From CAZNLH01 sp964573995 (lineage in GTDB: Bacteria; Gemmatimonadota; CAZMKB01; CAZNLH01), in NCBI GenBank assembly GCA_964573995.1, contig CAZNLH010000011.1:1-64000 (forward strand): a stretch of DNA of 64,000 nucleotides, written 5' to 3'. Every line of letters begins with the position of its first letter. Within the stretch, counting starts at the first letter, position 1. The notes under the pieces were generated by a model that saw nothing but the letters and a program-made list of their open reading frames with translations, did no database searches and was not told the DNA's origin. Positions 54,860 through 63,276 of this stretch are shown here, piece by piece. The translations under genes and the position numbers were made by a program.

Positions 54860-57268
54860 TCAGGGCCCGGCCATCGGCCTGAGCCTCGCGTTGAATTTTT
54901 TCTCCAGTAGGTGAAACAGTTCTTCCATCAGTCGATCCACTTCTTCATCCCTCAACGTACGTTCCAGGGACCTGAAGACGAGTGAAAATGCCAGTGCCAA
55001 CTGGTCACTAGGCACCTGGTGCCCCTTATAGATATCGTACAACCTCACCGACTCGAGCAACTCCCCACCGATGTCCCGGACAGCCTCTTCAAGATCACGA
55101 TACCTCACACCACGGGGGACGAGGATGGAAAGGTCCCGGTTGACGGCCGGATACGACGATATCTTCGCACAACGCTGTCGTCCTTCACCCTGTTCCAGGA
55201 AATTTCCATCCATCTCGAACAGCAGCGGTGACTCGGGCAGGTCCAACTCATTGCGTAGAGACGGATCAATCTCGCCGAAAAGACCTACCTGATGGCCATC
55301 CACCTCGATGGACGCGCACTTGCCGGGATGAAAGCCCCGCCGGCTCACACCGTCAACCGCCACGTGTGAGAAACCCAGCGCGCATAGCAGGGAATTCAAG
55401 ACACCCTTCATATCGAAGAAATCGCACGTCCTCTCCTTGCCATTGCTCCAGTGGACCGGCGATTCCTTTCCAACCATCAGGCCCGCAACCGATAACCGCT
55501 CTTCCGGGACCTTTCCGCTACTCGGGACCGGGCCGAATACCGTCCCCGTCTCGAAGATTCTAATGTCCGGCATGTTCCTGTTCAGGTTGAGCCTGAGCAC
55601 CTTCAGCAGTCCGGGCAAAAGTGAAGGCCTGAGGACCTCCGCGTCGACGGAAACAGGGTTCCTTAGACGACAGATTCCGGCAAGGTCCCCCTCCTGTAAG
55701 AAGGTGGTTACCTCATCCGGACCAAGGAAGGATGTAGTATAAACCTCGCGAAAGCCGTGTGCAACAAGGACAGACTTGATCGCGTCCCTTCCCCTGCGGT
55801 CGACATGGGTGGCTGAATCGAATAGAGCGCCTCCGGTCGCCTCTAACCGGTCATACCCGATCAAGCGAGCGATCTCCTCTATGAGATCTATCTCCAGCAT
55901 GAGGTCTCTCCTAAATGTCGGCACATCGACCTCTATTAAATTATCCTCGGCACAACCTGGAAGATCGATAAGTCCCAGGAGGTCTACCATCTTCTTCACA
56001 CCGATCTTTGTCCCGAGAACCTTACCAACCCGCCCTGGTCTCAGGTTGATCGATACACCCTTTACTACATCCGGGTACCTGTCTATACGACCCCTCATCA
56101 CCTCGCCTCCGGCCAAGTCTTGGATCAACGCCGTAACCCTGTCAAGGGCAAATGGAAGACCGTTAGGGTCGACCCACCGCTCGAAACGGAACGAGGCGTC
56201 GGTATAAAGGCCTAACCTCCTGGAAGATGCACGTATCATGCTGGGATTGAAGTGAGCGCACTCTATCAGGATATCCCTCGTATTTTCCCTGACCTCTGTA
56301 TCCAGGCCTCCCATGATCCCGGCAATGGCCACGGCCTTTTCTTCATCCGCTATCGCCACGGTTTCCCGGTCGAGCTCCCTTTCTTCCCCATCGAGCGTAA
56401 CTATCTTCTCTCCATCGAAGGCCTGCCTCACCAATATCTTGTGGCCAGAGATGTTGTTTATGTCAAATGTGTGCATGGGGTGTCCCAACTCGAGAAGGAC
56501 ATAGTTGGATGCATCAACAACGTTATTGATCGAACGCAGGCCGAGCGCTTCCAGTCTGCGCGACAGCCAGAATGGCGATGGGCCTACCGTAACGCCTCGA
56601 ATGATGCGAGCCATGTATCGCGGGCATCCATGCGGGGACTGCAGATCAACGTCCATAATGGAATCGATCCCCTCCCCCCCCTCCTTCACGAGAGGAGTGT
56701 AATGTCTCCACTCGCCTCCGACGATAGCCCGGACCTCCCTCGCGACACCCACGTGGGAGAATAGATCGAACCTGTTGGCCGTCACCTCGATATCGAAGAT
56801 ATAGTCTTCCAGGCCGAGTTCCCTGACGATGTCCGCTCCGACATTCACCACATCAGTGAGTTCTAAGATCCCATTCGCTTCAGGGCCGATCTCCAGTTCC
56901 CTGGCGGAACAGAGCATCCCGCTTGAGACTTCTCCCCGGACAGGGCGCTCTTTGATCTTCACCCCACCCGGCAACACGGCCCCCGGAGGTGCAAAGGGGT
57001 ATATCGCTCCCCTTGTAACGTTAGGGGCCCCACACACCACCCTGTAAGATCGACCCTGGCCCGCGTCGACTCTGCATACCACCAGCCTGTCGGCGTTGGG
57101 ATGCCTCTTGACCTCCGTCACACGCCCTGTAACGACACCCTGGACCTCTGGACACAGATGCTCCACATCCTCTACCGCCAGGCCCCGCATGGTCAGGCGG
57201 TCCGCCAGTTCATGGGGCTCCATATCGAAATCAATGAGGTCCCGGATCCAGTTCAGGCTGACCTTCAA
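54860..57268 (-). CDS. pheT: Phenylalanyl-tRNA synthetase beta subunit
   Basis: An 802-residue subunit. The tRNA-binding OB domain is at about residues 40-150 (NADRLVVCRVDAGQ), followed by B3/4 and B5 domains and a C-terminal FDX-ACB domain (SYPAVNRDLSILVPRGV). Length normal. 12 bases after pheS. Confidence 0.95.
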   Translation of the reverse strand: MKVSLNWIRDLIDFDMEPHELADRLTMRGLAVEDVEHLCPEVQGVVTGRVTEVKRHPNADRLVVCRVDAGQGRSYRVVCGAPNVTRGAIYPFAPPGAVLPGGVKIKERPVRGEVSSGMLCSARELEIGPEANGILELTDVVNVGADIVRELGLEDYIFDIEVTANRFDLFSHVGVAREVRAIVGGEWRHYTPLVKEGGEGIDSIMDVDLQSPHGCPRYMARIIRGVTVGPSPFWLSRRLEALGLRSINNVVDASNYVLLELGHPMHTFDINNISGHKILVRQAFDGEKIVTLDGEERELDRETVAIADEEKAVAIAGIMGGLDTEVRENTRDILIECAHFNPSMIRASSRRLGLYTDASFRFERWVDPNGLPFALDRVTALIQDLAGGEVMRGRIDRYPDVVKGVSINLRPGRVGKVLGTKIGVKKMVDLLGLIDLPGCAEDNLIEVDVPTFRRDLMLEIDLIEEIARLIGYDRLEATGGALFDSATHVDRRGRDAIKSVLVAHGFREVYTTSFLGPDEVTTFLQEGDLAGICRLRNPVSVDAEVLRPSLLPGLLKVLRLNLNRNMPDIRIFETGTVFGPVPSSGKVPEERLSVAGLMVGKESPVHWSNGKERTCDFFDMKGVLNSLLCALGFSHVAVDGVSRRGFHPGKCASIEVDGHQVGLFGEIDPSLRNELDLPESPLLFEMDGNFLEQGEGRQRCAKISSYPAVNRDLSILVPRGVRYRDLEEAVRDIGGELLESVRLYDIYKGHQVPSDQLALAFSLVFRSLERTLRDEEVDRLMEELFHLLEKKFNARLRPMAGP

Positions 57269-57280
57269 TGGGTTTCCCCT

Positions 57281-58318
57281 TCACGAGAATTGTGACAGGA
57301 AGCGGACATCATTCTCGTAGAACGTCCGTATATCGTCTATCCCGTATTTCAACATAGCGATCCGCTCCACACCCAACCCAAAGGCATACCCGGTGTATCT
57401 CTCCGGGTCATACCCGACCGCTTCAAATACCGCAGGATTTACCATTCCAGCGCCGAGGACCTCGAGCCATCCCGTCCCCTTGCATACCCGGCAACCCCCA
57501 CCCCGGCAAAAAACACACGAGATATCCACTTCCGCGCTCGGTTCGGTAAACGGAAAGAAACTGGGACGAAACCTCGTCCCCGTCCCCGGGCCGAACATCT
57601 CCTTTGCAAATGATTGCAGGCATCCCTTGAGTTGAGGGAAGGTAACCCCATCGTCCACATACAACCCCTCGACCTGATGGAAGACCGGGCTGTGAGACGC
57701 ATCCGGCGTGTCGCAGCGGAACACGCGCCCCGGCACAATGATCTTCACGGGTGGCCGAGTCTTTTCCATGACCCGGACCTGAACCGGGGAGGTATGGGTC
57801 CTCATAACGACGTCATCCGACAGGTAGAAGGTGTCGTGTTCGTCACGGGCCGGATGATCCCTGGGCACGTTGAGGGCCTCAAAGTTATAATATTCGAGTT
57901 CGACTTCTGGTCCCAGGGCAACGGAAAACCCCATACCATAAAAGATATCCACGATATCACGGAAGGCAAGGCTCAATGGATGAAGGCTACCGCTCCAGGT
58001 ATCCCTTCCCGGGAGCGTGACATCGACCGACTCTGACTCCAGACGCATCGACCTCTCGGCCATCTCCATTGCTCGCCTCTTGCTTGAAATGGCCTCCACC
58101 AAGCGGGCCTTGACGGCATTGGCCTCCTTGCCCGCCCCGGGCCTCTCTTCCAGGGGGATCCTGCCAAGGTCACGGATGAATTCGCTGAGTTTCCCCTTTC
58201 GTCCCAGATAAGCGACCCTGATCTCCTCGACCGCCTTCTCACTTTGGGCATTCTCGATATCTCTCAGGGCCCTGGCCTCGATATCTTTTAAAAGGGTATG
58301 GTAGTCAACATCTTTCAC
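57281..58318 (-). CDS. pheS: Phenylalanyl-tRNA synthetase alpha subunit
   Basis: A 345-residue catalytic subunit: an N-terminal coiled coil and a class II core with [19 protein letters not shown] (motif 3). A CxxC...CxxC zinc-like pair ([14 protein letters not shown]) is visible. The start is a GTG overlapping the rplT stop (GTGA). Confidence 0.95.
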   Translation of the reverse strand: MKDVDYHTLLKDIEARALRDIENAQSEKAVEEIRVAYLGRKGKLSEFIRDLGRIPLEERPGAGKEANAVKARLVEAISSKRRAMEMAERSMRLESESVDVTLPGRDTWSGSLHPLSLAFRDIVDIFYGMGFSVALGPEVELEYYNFEALNVPRDHPARDEHDTFYLSDDVVMRTHTSPVQVRVMEKTRPPVKIIVPGRVFRCDTPDASHSPVFHQVEGLYVDDGVTFPQLKGCLQSFAKEMFGPGTGTRFRPSFFPFTEPSAEVDISCVFCRGGGCRVCKGTGWLEVLGAGMVNPAVFEAVGYDPERYTGYAFGLGVERIAMLKYGIDDIRTFYENDVRFLSQFS

Positions 58319-58674
58319 GACTTAAGGCCCTCTTTGGCTAATTCCGTCAGGCGAAAGAACTCCTCCGGGTGACTTACAGCCAGGTCTGCAAGGATCTTCC
58401 TGTTGATCCCGACATCCGCCCTTTGCAGGCCCTCGATGAAACGATTATATGAGAGCCCGTTCTTCCTGGCGGCGGCGTTGATCCGAATGATCCAGAGCCT
58501 GCGGAAATCCCTCTTCCTCCTTCTCCTGTCCCTGTAGGCATAGGCCAGGGCGCGATTGACGCTCTCCTTCGCCGTCCTGTAGAGTTTGCTCCTGCCGCCA
58601 CGATAGCCCCTGGCGGCACTGAGTATCTTTCTCTTCTTCCGATGAACGGCCGGCCCGCTCGTTATCCTGGGCAT
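58315..58674 (-). CDS. rplT: Ribosomal protein L20
   Basis: A 119-residue basic protein matching L20 ([19 protein letters not shown], then [17 protein letters not shown]). Essential for 50S assembly. The infC-rpmI-rplT order is classical. Confidence 0.97.
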   Translation of the reverse strand: MPRITSGPAVHRKKRKILSAARGYRGGRSKLYRTAKESVNRALAYAYRDRRRRKRDFRRLWIIRINAAARKNGLSYNRFIEGLQRADVGINRKILADLAVSHPEEFFRLTELAKEGLKS

Positions 58675-58747
58675 TTAACAACCTCCTGATGAGTTGGCGC
58701 ATAAGGGAAAAATGGTCTTGCCATGGTGCATGAATCGATCAATTGAA

Positions 58748-58936
58748 TTACAGCATCCTCCTGACCCTCTTCAGGTCGCTCCCATCAACGAGTTTTCCAC
58801 TTCTAAGTTGCCTCTTCCTCTTCCTCGTCTTTTTAGTGAGGATATGACTGTGGTGCGAACTCAATCTCCTTATCTTCCCGGTGGATGTCACCTTGAATCG
58901 CTTTGTTGCCCCCCGGTTGCTCTTTACTTTAGGCAC
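58748..58936 (-). CDS. rpmI: Ribosomal protein L35
   Basis: A 62-residue basic protein matching L35 (MPKVKSNRGATKRFKVTSTG). 73 bases separate it from both infC and rplT. Confidence 0.97.
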   Translation of the reverse strand: MPKVKSNRGATKRFKVTSTGKIRRLSSHHSHILTKKTRKRKRQLRSGKLVDGSDLKRVRRML

Positions 58937-59009
58937 GTCTTAAAAACCTCCTGCAATACTTCACCATAACTTCACAACTTATTGCCTAACAATGCATTAT
59001 CAGATTAAG

Positions 59010-59525
59010 TCACTTTCGACCTCTTGGTCCGACAACCATTACCAGGTTTCTCCCCTCGCGCTTGATAGGCACTTCTATGACACCATCCTCTTCAAGGCTT
59101 TCTGCGAAACGCTCCATGACCGCCCTTGCAAGATCGATATGCGCGATCTCCCTTCCCCGGAACATCAGGGTCACCTTCACCTTGTTGTCTTTTGAAAGGA
59201 AATTCCGGGCGTGCCGCAGTTTGAACTCAAAGTCGTGATCTTCTATCTTGGGCCGAAGTTTGATTTCCTTGACCTGGATGATATGCTGCTTTTTCTTCGC
59301 TCTCTTGGCCTTCTGGCTCTCCTCGTACTTGTACTTCCCGTAATCCATTATTCTGCAGACCGGAGGTTTTGCCTGTGGGGCCACTTCCACCAGATCGAGC
59401 CCGGCTTCCTCGGCAAGACGTAACGCTTCCTCCGTAGGAACAATGCCGACCTGCTGGCCGTCCACACCAACCAAGCGAATCGGCGATAGTCTGATCTGCT
59501 TGTTTACTCTGACTCTTTTTTGAAT
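59010..59525 (-). CDS. infC: Translation initiation factor IF-3
   Basis: A 171-residue factor that checks start-codon pairing on the 30S subunit. No ATG or GTG lies at the N-terminus: the natural beginning (QKRVRVNKQIRLSPIRLVGV) starts at an ATT (59523-59525) eight bases after AGGAGG. AUU starts are a known feature of infC and underlie its self-regulation, because IF-3 rejects poor start codons. An internal TTG at 59474 would delete the conserved N-terminus. Confidence 0.95.
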   Translation of the reverse strand: MQKRVRVNKQIRLSPIRLVGVDGQQVGIVPTEEALRLAEEAGLDLVEVAPQAKPPVCRIMDYGKYKYEESQKAKRAKKKQHIIQVKEIKLRPKIEDHDFEFKLRHARNFLSKDNKVKVTLMFRGREIAHIDLARAVMERFAESLEEDGVIEVPIKREGRNLVMVVGPRGRK

Positions 59526-59661
59526 CTCTTATTCCTCCTGATCTTTTAAGGGTGAAGCGGCCCCCGTCACGGGCAGCCGGATAACAAGGTGTAACTCCAT
59601 GGGTAATCCAAAGGTAAGATTCCCGGTAGTTAATAAACCCGCCAGTACATATAAAGACCAA

Positions 59662-59699
59662 CCAGGTGAGGAGCCTTCCAACTCCTTCTTTTCACTTGG
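59662..59699 (-). promoter_or_regulatory. Nested hairpin in the infC leader
   Basis: Outer arms 59662-59668 and 59693-59699 pair with one mismatch (CCAAGTG/CACCTGG); inner arms 59670-59673 and 59682-59685 pair (GGAG/CTCC). It may serve as an L20- or IF-3-responsive structure. Structure read by eye. Confidence 0.35.
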
Positions 59700-59723
59700 T
59701 GGGAATTCCTGATAGCGTATTAA

Positions 59724-59752
59724 GATATATCACAATAGATGTTTTATGTCAA
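59724..59752 (-). promoter_or_regulatory. Promoter of the infC operon
   Basis: Minus strand: TTGACA (59747-59752), an exact 17-base spacer, then TATATC (59724-59729). It gives infC-rpmI-rplT-pheST its own transcription inside the longer block. Confidence 0.5.
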
Positions 59753-59857
59753 CCGTTTTATCAGCGGTCATGCGTTCCTGCCCAGCAAATGGCCCGCTTC
59801 GTTCCCCCATCATGCCCTACCGGTCATAAACCTCCCACAGTCCTTTTCACCAGGTGT

Positions 59858-61792
59858 TCACGGTAGGACCCGGTCTGCTACCTCCTTCTTCATGGTTTCA
59901 ATCAATTCTCTTATAGATAATGTCCCCATGTCACCCCTTCCCTTGCGCCTCAGGGACACCTCCCCGCTCGAGGCCTCTCTCTCCCCGATGACCAGCATGC
60001 ACGGGATCTTCTGCAATTCGGCATCCCGTATCTTGAGGCCTATCTTCTCGCTACGCGAGTCGACATCGGCCCTAAATGCCTCTCTGAGCAATGTCTCGAG
60101 CACTCGGCGGGCATAGTCTTGTTGCCTGTCCGTGATCGGGAGGATCCTTGCCTGTACAGGGGCGAGCCAGAGTGGAAAGTCTCCGCCGTAATGTTCTATC
60201 AATACACCGAAGAAGCGTTCGAGAGAGCCGAGGAGTGCCCGGTGGACCATGATCGGCCGGTGGGCCTCACCGTCGGAGCCGATATAAGTGACGTTGAACT
60301 TCTCGGGCAGGTTGTAATCGACCTGTATCGTAGTGCACTGCCAGACCCGGTGGAGGGCATCCCTGATCTTGATATCTATCTTAGGACCATAGAATACGCC
60401 TTCCCCGGGATCGATACGGTACTTCAGCCCACAGGCCGAGAGGGATTCCTTCAGCGCGTCGGTTGCAAGTTCCCAATTTTCTTCTGACCCCACGTACTTC
60501 TCGGGTCTCGTGCTTAGGTAGACCTCGTATTCCTCGAATCCAAATGCCCCCAGGAAAAAGAGGGTGAAGTCGATCAGTGCCTCTATCTCCTCCCGCAGTT
60601 GATCCGGCCGGCAGAAGATATGGGCATCGTCCTGGGTGAATCCACGCACCCGCTTGATACCGTGCAAGACGCCGGAACGTTCAAAGCGGTAGACTGTCCC
60701 CAGTTCCGCAAAGCGCAGCGGAAGGTCCCGGTAACTCTTCATCCCGTCCTTGAAGATCAGGATGTGAAATGGGCAATTCATCGGCTTTATGATGTAGTCG
60801 CCCTCTTCAAATTCCATGGGAGGAAACATGTTCTCCCGATAAAAGTCGAGGTGGCCGCTCTTCTGCCATAGTATGCTCCTTGCCACGTGCGGCGTGTAAA
60901 CCAACCTGTAACCGCGCCGGCAATGCTCCTCCTTCCAGAAACCTTCTATGATATTCCTGATGACGGCGCCCTTGGGATGCCAGAAGACGAGACCCGGCCC
61001 CGCTTCCTCCTGGATGCTGAAGAGATCGAGTTGCCTACCGAGGATCCGATGATCCCGCTTCTTGATCTCTTCCAATCTCGCGAGATAGTTCTCCAGGTCC
61101 GCTTTCTTGAAGAAGGCCGTTCCATAGATCCGCTGCAGCATAGGGTTCTTCTCGTCGCCCCGCCAGTATGCCCCTGCAATCGAGGTCAATTTGAATGCCT
61201 TGATACGCCCGGTAGACGGGACGTGCGGACCCCTGCAGAGGTCGACGAAATCACCGCACCAATATACCGAGATCGATTCTCCCCGCGGGATCCCCTCCAA
61301 TAGTTCCACCTTGTAGGTCTCGCCCCGTTCCCTGAAGAAGTCAACGGCCTTCTTCCTCTCCCACTCCTCGCGCCGGAAGGGCAGATCTCGCGAGATGATA
61401 TCTACCATCTTGGCCTCGATTGCCTCCATGTCCTCCGGAGAGAAGGGCTCGGGGGGGTCGAAGTCGTAGTAGAAGCCATCTTCGATCTGGGGCCCGATTG
61501 TCACCCTGGTACCAGGAAAGAGTGAAGTCACTGCATAAGCCATGACGTGGGAGGTGCTATGCCGCAGGACGCCCAGTGATTCCTTGTCCCCCTCGGTGAG
61601 GATCCTAAGGCGGCAATCCATGCTAAGGGTCTTGGAAAGGTCCACCAGTGTATCGTTTACCTCTGCCACGACAGCGGCCCTTGCCAGGCGGGCACCTATC
61701 TTGCTGGTTACGTCGGTCACGGTGGCCCCCCTGTCGACCTCCATCTTCGAGCCATCCGGAAGTTCAACGCTTATGCTATCATTTTCGGCCAT
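59858..61792 (-). CDS. thrS: Threonyl-tRNA synthetase
   Basis: A 644-residue class II enzyme with an N-terminal TGS domain, an editing domain (HSTSH) and the catalytic core (MNCPFHILIF with the zinc Cys, and HRALLGSLERF as motif 3). The ATG at 61792 is preferred over an in-frame GTG two codons earlier, with GAGGG five bases before it. Confidence 0.97.
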   Translation of the reverse strand: MAENDSISVELPDGSKMEVDRGATVTDVTSKIGARLARAAVVAEVNDTLVDLSKTLSMDCRLRILTEGDKESLGVLRHSTSHVMAYAVTSLFPGTRVTIGPQIEDGFYYDFDPPEPFSPEDMEAIEAKMVDIISRDLPFRREEWERKKAVDFFRERGETYKVELLEGIPRGESISVYWCGDFVDLCRGPHVPSTGRIKAFKLTSIAGAYWRGDEKNPMLQRIYGTAFFKKADLENYLARLEEIKKRDHRILGRQLDLFSIQEEAGPGLVFWHPKGAVIRNIIEGFWKEEHCRRGYRLVYTPHVARSILWQKSGHLDFYRENMFPPMEFEEGDYIIKPMNCPFHILIFKDGMKSYRDLPLRFAELGTVYRFERSGVLHGIKRVRGFTQDDAHIFCRPDQLREEIEALIDFTLFFLGAFGFEEYEVYLSTRPEKYVGSEENWELATDALKESLSACGLKYRIDPGEGVFYGPKIDIKIRDALHRVWQCTTIQVDYNLPEKFNVTYIGSDGEAHRPIMVHRALLGSLERFFGVLIEHYGGDFPLWLAPVQARILPITDRQQDYARRVLETLLREAFRADVDSRSEKIGLKIRDAELQKIPCMLVIGEREASSGEVSLRRKGRGDMGTLSIRELIETMKKEVADRVLP

Positions 61793-61907
61793 CTCCACCC
61801 TCTTTCAGGCACGATTCAAGACCCTTGGATAATCCGAGGAAGGCCCACTTCTGAAGGCCAACCGTCAAGGCGACCACCGCGGTTCAAAGGGCCATAATAT
61901 TTCAAGA

Positions 61908-61936
61908 AATTTATTTCTTCCGCTCATCAAAGTCAA
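61908..61936 (-). promoter_or_regulatory. Promoter of thrS
   Basis: Minus strand: TTGACT (61931-61936), an exact 17-base spacer, then TAAATT (61908-61913), leaving a leader of about 110 bases. No T-box or thrS operator structure was recognised. Confidence 0.45.
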
Positions 61937-62030
61937 CATGTGCATCCATTTGAAGTTTCCCCATTTTTTTTCGCCAATATGGAAGGATGTCTATTAGAGC
62001 GACTTAAAGTCTTCTTGGGGATACCCGTCT

Positions 62031-62312
62031 AAAAGCGATCCATTCGGAATCGCTTCCATGGGGCTCAAGCCCCTATGGCGGTCCGGGAGGCTTCCACAAG
62101 GCTGTCCCCCGGGCCTGTCACCCTTCGGGGGACCTTACGTTGTCCCCCGAACCCCCTTACTCCGTGGGCCATAAGGGGCCCCGGCCGAAGTCGATCTTGC
62201 CCGTCAGGGACGCTTGTAATGGCTAAGGCCCCGCAAGGGGCGAGTTTGTGCAGGCAGTGGAGACCAAGCGATAGAACGGGTCAACCCTCTGGCGCGCTCG
62301 ACCCGGCACCGG
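62031..62312 (+). ncRNA. Candidate structured RNA with alternative hairpins
   Basis: A run of strong inverted repeats. AAGCGAT/ATCGCTT (62033-62039, 62049-62055). CCATGGGGC against GCCCC-T-ATGG (62056-62078). GTCCCCCG (62104-62111) against CGGGGGAC (62126-62133), and the same CGGGGGAC against a second GTCCCCCG (62142-62149), so two hairpins exclude each other. GCCCC-GCAA-GGGGC (62228-62241) closes a GNRA loop on the plus strand. It lies just before the promoter of the next operon. No known RNA family matches; a repetitive DNA element is equally possible. Confidence 0.3.
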
Positions 62313-62325
62313 GCACCGGCTCATA

Positions 62326-62354
62326 TTGACAATCACTCAGATGAGGGCTATCTT
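62326..62354 (+). promoter_or_regulatory. Promoter of the DUF2791-like operon
   Basis: Plus strand: TTGACA (62326-62331), an exact 17-base spacer, then TATCTT (62349-62354). The transcript start would be near 62361, about 50 bases before the ATG at 62413, so this operon is independently transcribed. Confidence 0.5.
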
Positions 62355-62412
62355 CAAATTGCTGATTCATATCCTATCGAGCCTTCTCTACATTGGGGAC
62401 GCACTGTAAACC

Positions 62413-63276
62413 ATGGCAATAGACCTTTTTCAAGAGGCACAAAAGATCATACGGAAGTCGAGGGATAGGCTCAGGCGTCTATCCGGCCTATTGAAAGAAA
62501 TCGAGTCATGCGCTGCGCATCCCGACGAGAACGCCTTCATCTTTCGGGACAGGCTCCGGGCGCTCGAGCACCTGCTTGGAGATACCACGAGACCTGATGA
62601 ACTCGCACCTTTACTCTCGCGCCTGTCCAATGACCTCTCTCCGAGGTCGGAAGAGGCAATGAAACGGGCAAAGGCCGCCGTGGGGTCCTCTCTGGCAAGC
62701 CTACTCGCAGAGGAAGGCCTCGACCTGCAGGGGAACTTTCCTCACCTGTCATGCGGCCTTCTCTCTCTTGAGTTCTCATTCGACTCAGGGGGAAAGACCG
62801 TCATCTATTTCGGCCCTCGAATCGAAATGCTGAAGCAGGTCTCCATCCACCCCGAATCGATAGCAAGGGCAGTGGTTGAAATCTACAAGGTGCTTGACGG
62901 GACCGGCTTCGATGAGGAGGCACACATCGAGACGCTGTTCCAGGCTTACCAAAACGTCCTGAAACTCACCGGCCGCCAGGACGGAACTGACGTGCCAATC
63001 ACGCAGGTCATGCTCCAGACCGCGATCGTCAAACAAGACACCAGGTTCCTAACGAACCCCACCAGAAGCCGCTTCTCCAGTTATGGACTCGTTCAGTTTT
63101 CTTATGACCTGTCGCGAACGAGGAATAGAATAACTCGGGACCACAGGCTTCACCTGACCGTAGCGTCAATGGAACAGACCCGCCGTTCGACTTCTCACCT
63201 CTGGGTGCCGCAAGGGCCACGCGCCCGAAACGGGACTCATTACTCCACAATGAGCTTTCACCGGATAGATTCTTGA
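62413..63276 (+). CDS. Protein of unknown function upstream of a P-loop ATPase
   Basis: A 287-residue soluble protein I do not recognise. The N-terminal 90 residues are helical and charged (EAQKIIRKSRDRLRRL). The middle part looks alpha/beta (LSCGLLSLEFSF, VIYFGPRIEMLKQ). The last third contains LHLTVASMEQTRRSTSHLW. No signal peptide or membrane segment. The ribosome site is weak (GGGGAC about 15 bases before ATG). Its TGA overlaps a TTG (TTGA) that starts the next gene, so the two are coupled and the products probably act together. A new component of the locus next to a DUF2791-type ATPase. Confidence 0.6.
   Translation: MAIDLFQEAQKIIRKSRDRLRRLSGLLKEIESCAAHPDENAFIFRDRLRALEHLLGDTTRPDELAPLLSRLSNDLSPRSEEAMKRAKAAVGSSLASLLAEEGLDLQGNFPHLSCGLLSLEFSFDSGGKTVIYFGPRIEMLKQVSIHPESIARAVVEIYKVLDGTGFDEEAHIETLFQAYQNVLKLTGRQDGTDVPITQVMLQTAIVKQDTRFLTNPTRSRFSSYGLVQFSYDLSRTRNRITRDHRLHLTVASMEQTRRSTSHLWVPQGPRARNGTHYSTMSFHRIDS

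Larger units (their letters stand above)
59526..59857 (-). other. infC leader region between thrS and infC
   Basis: About 330 bases without an ORF. It holds the infC promoter and a 190-base leader with a nested hairpin. This is where translational control of the infC-rpmI-rplT unit (IF-3 and L20) acts in other bacteria. No known leader family recognised. Confidence 0.5.
61793..62412. other. Divergent intergenic region with a GC-rich structured segment
   Basis: 620 bases between the divergent thrS and the 287-aa gene. It holds the thrS promoter (61908-61936), a GC-rich inverted-repeat segment (about 62031-62312) and the promoter of the plus-strand operon (62326-62354). No coding frame looks real. 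Confidence 0.6.

Noticed and set aside
59526..61990. T-box or other tRNA-sensing leader for thrS or pheS
   Set aside because: No T-box consensus or specifier hairpin was found upstream of thrS or in the infC leader.
62228..62275. Cobalamin riboswitch box near GCAGGCAGTGGAGACC
   Set aside because: The surrounding conserved elements are absent and the downstream gene is not related to B12.
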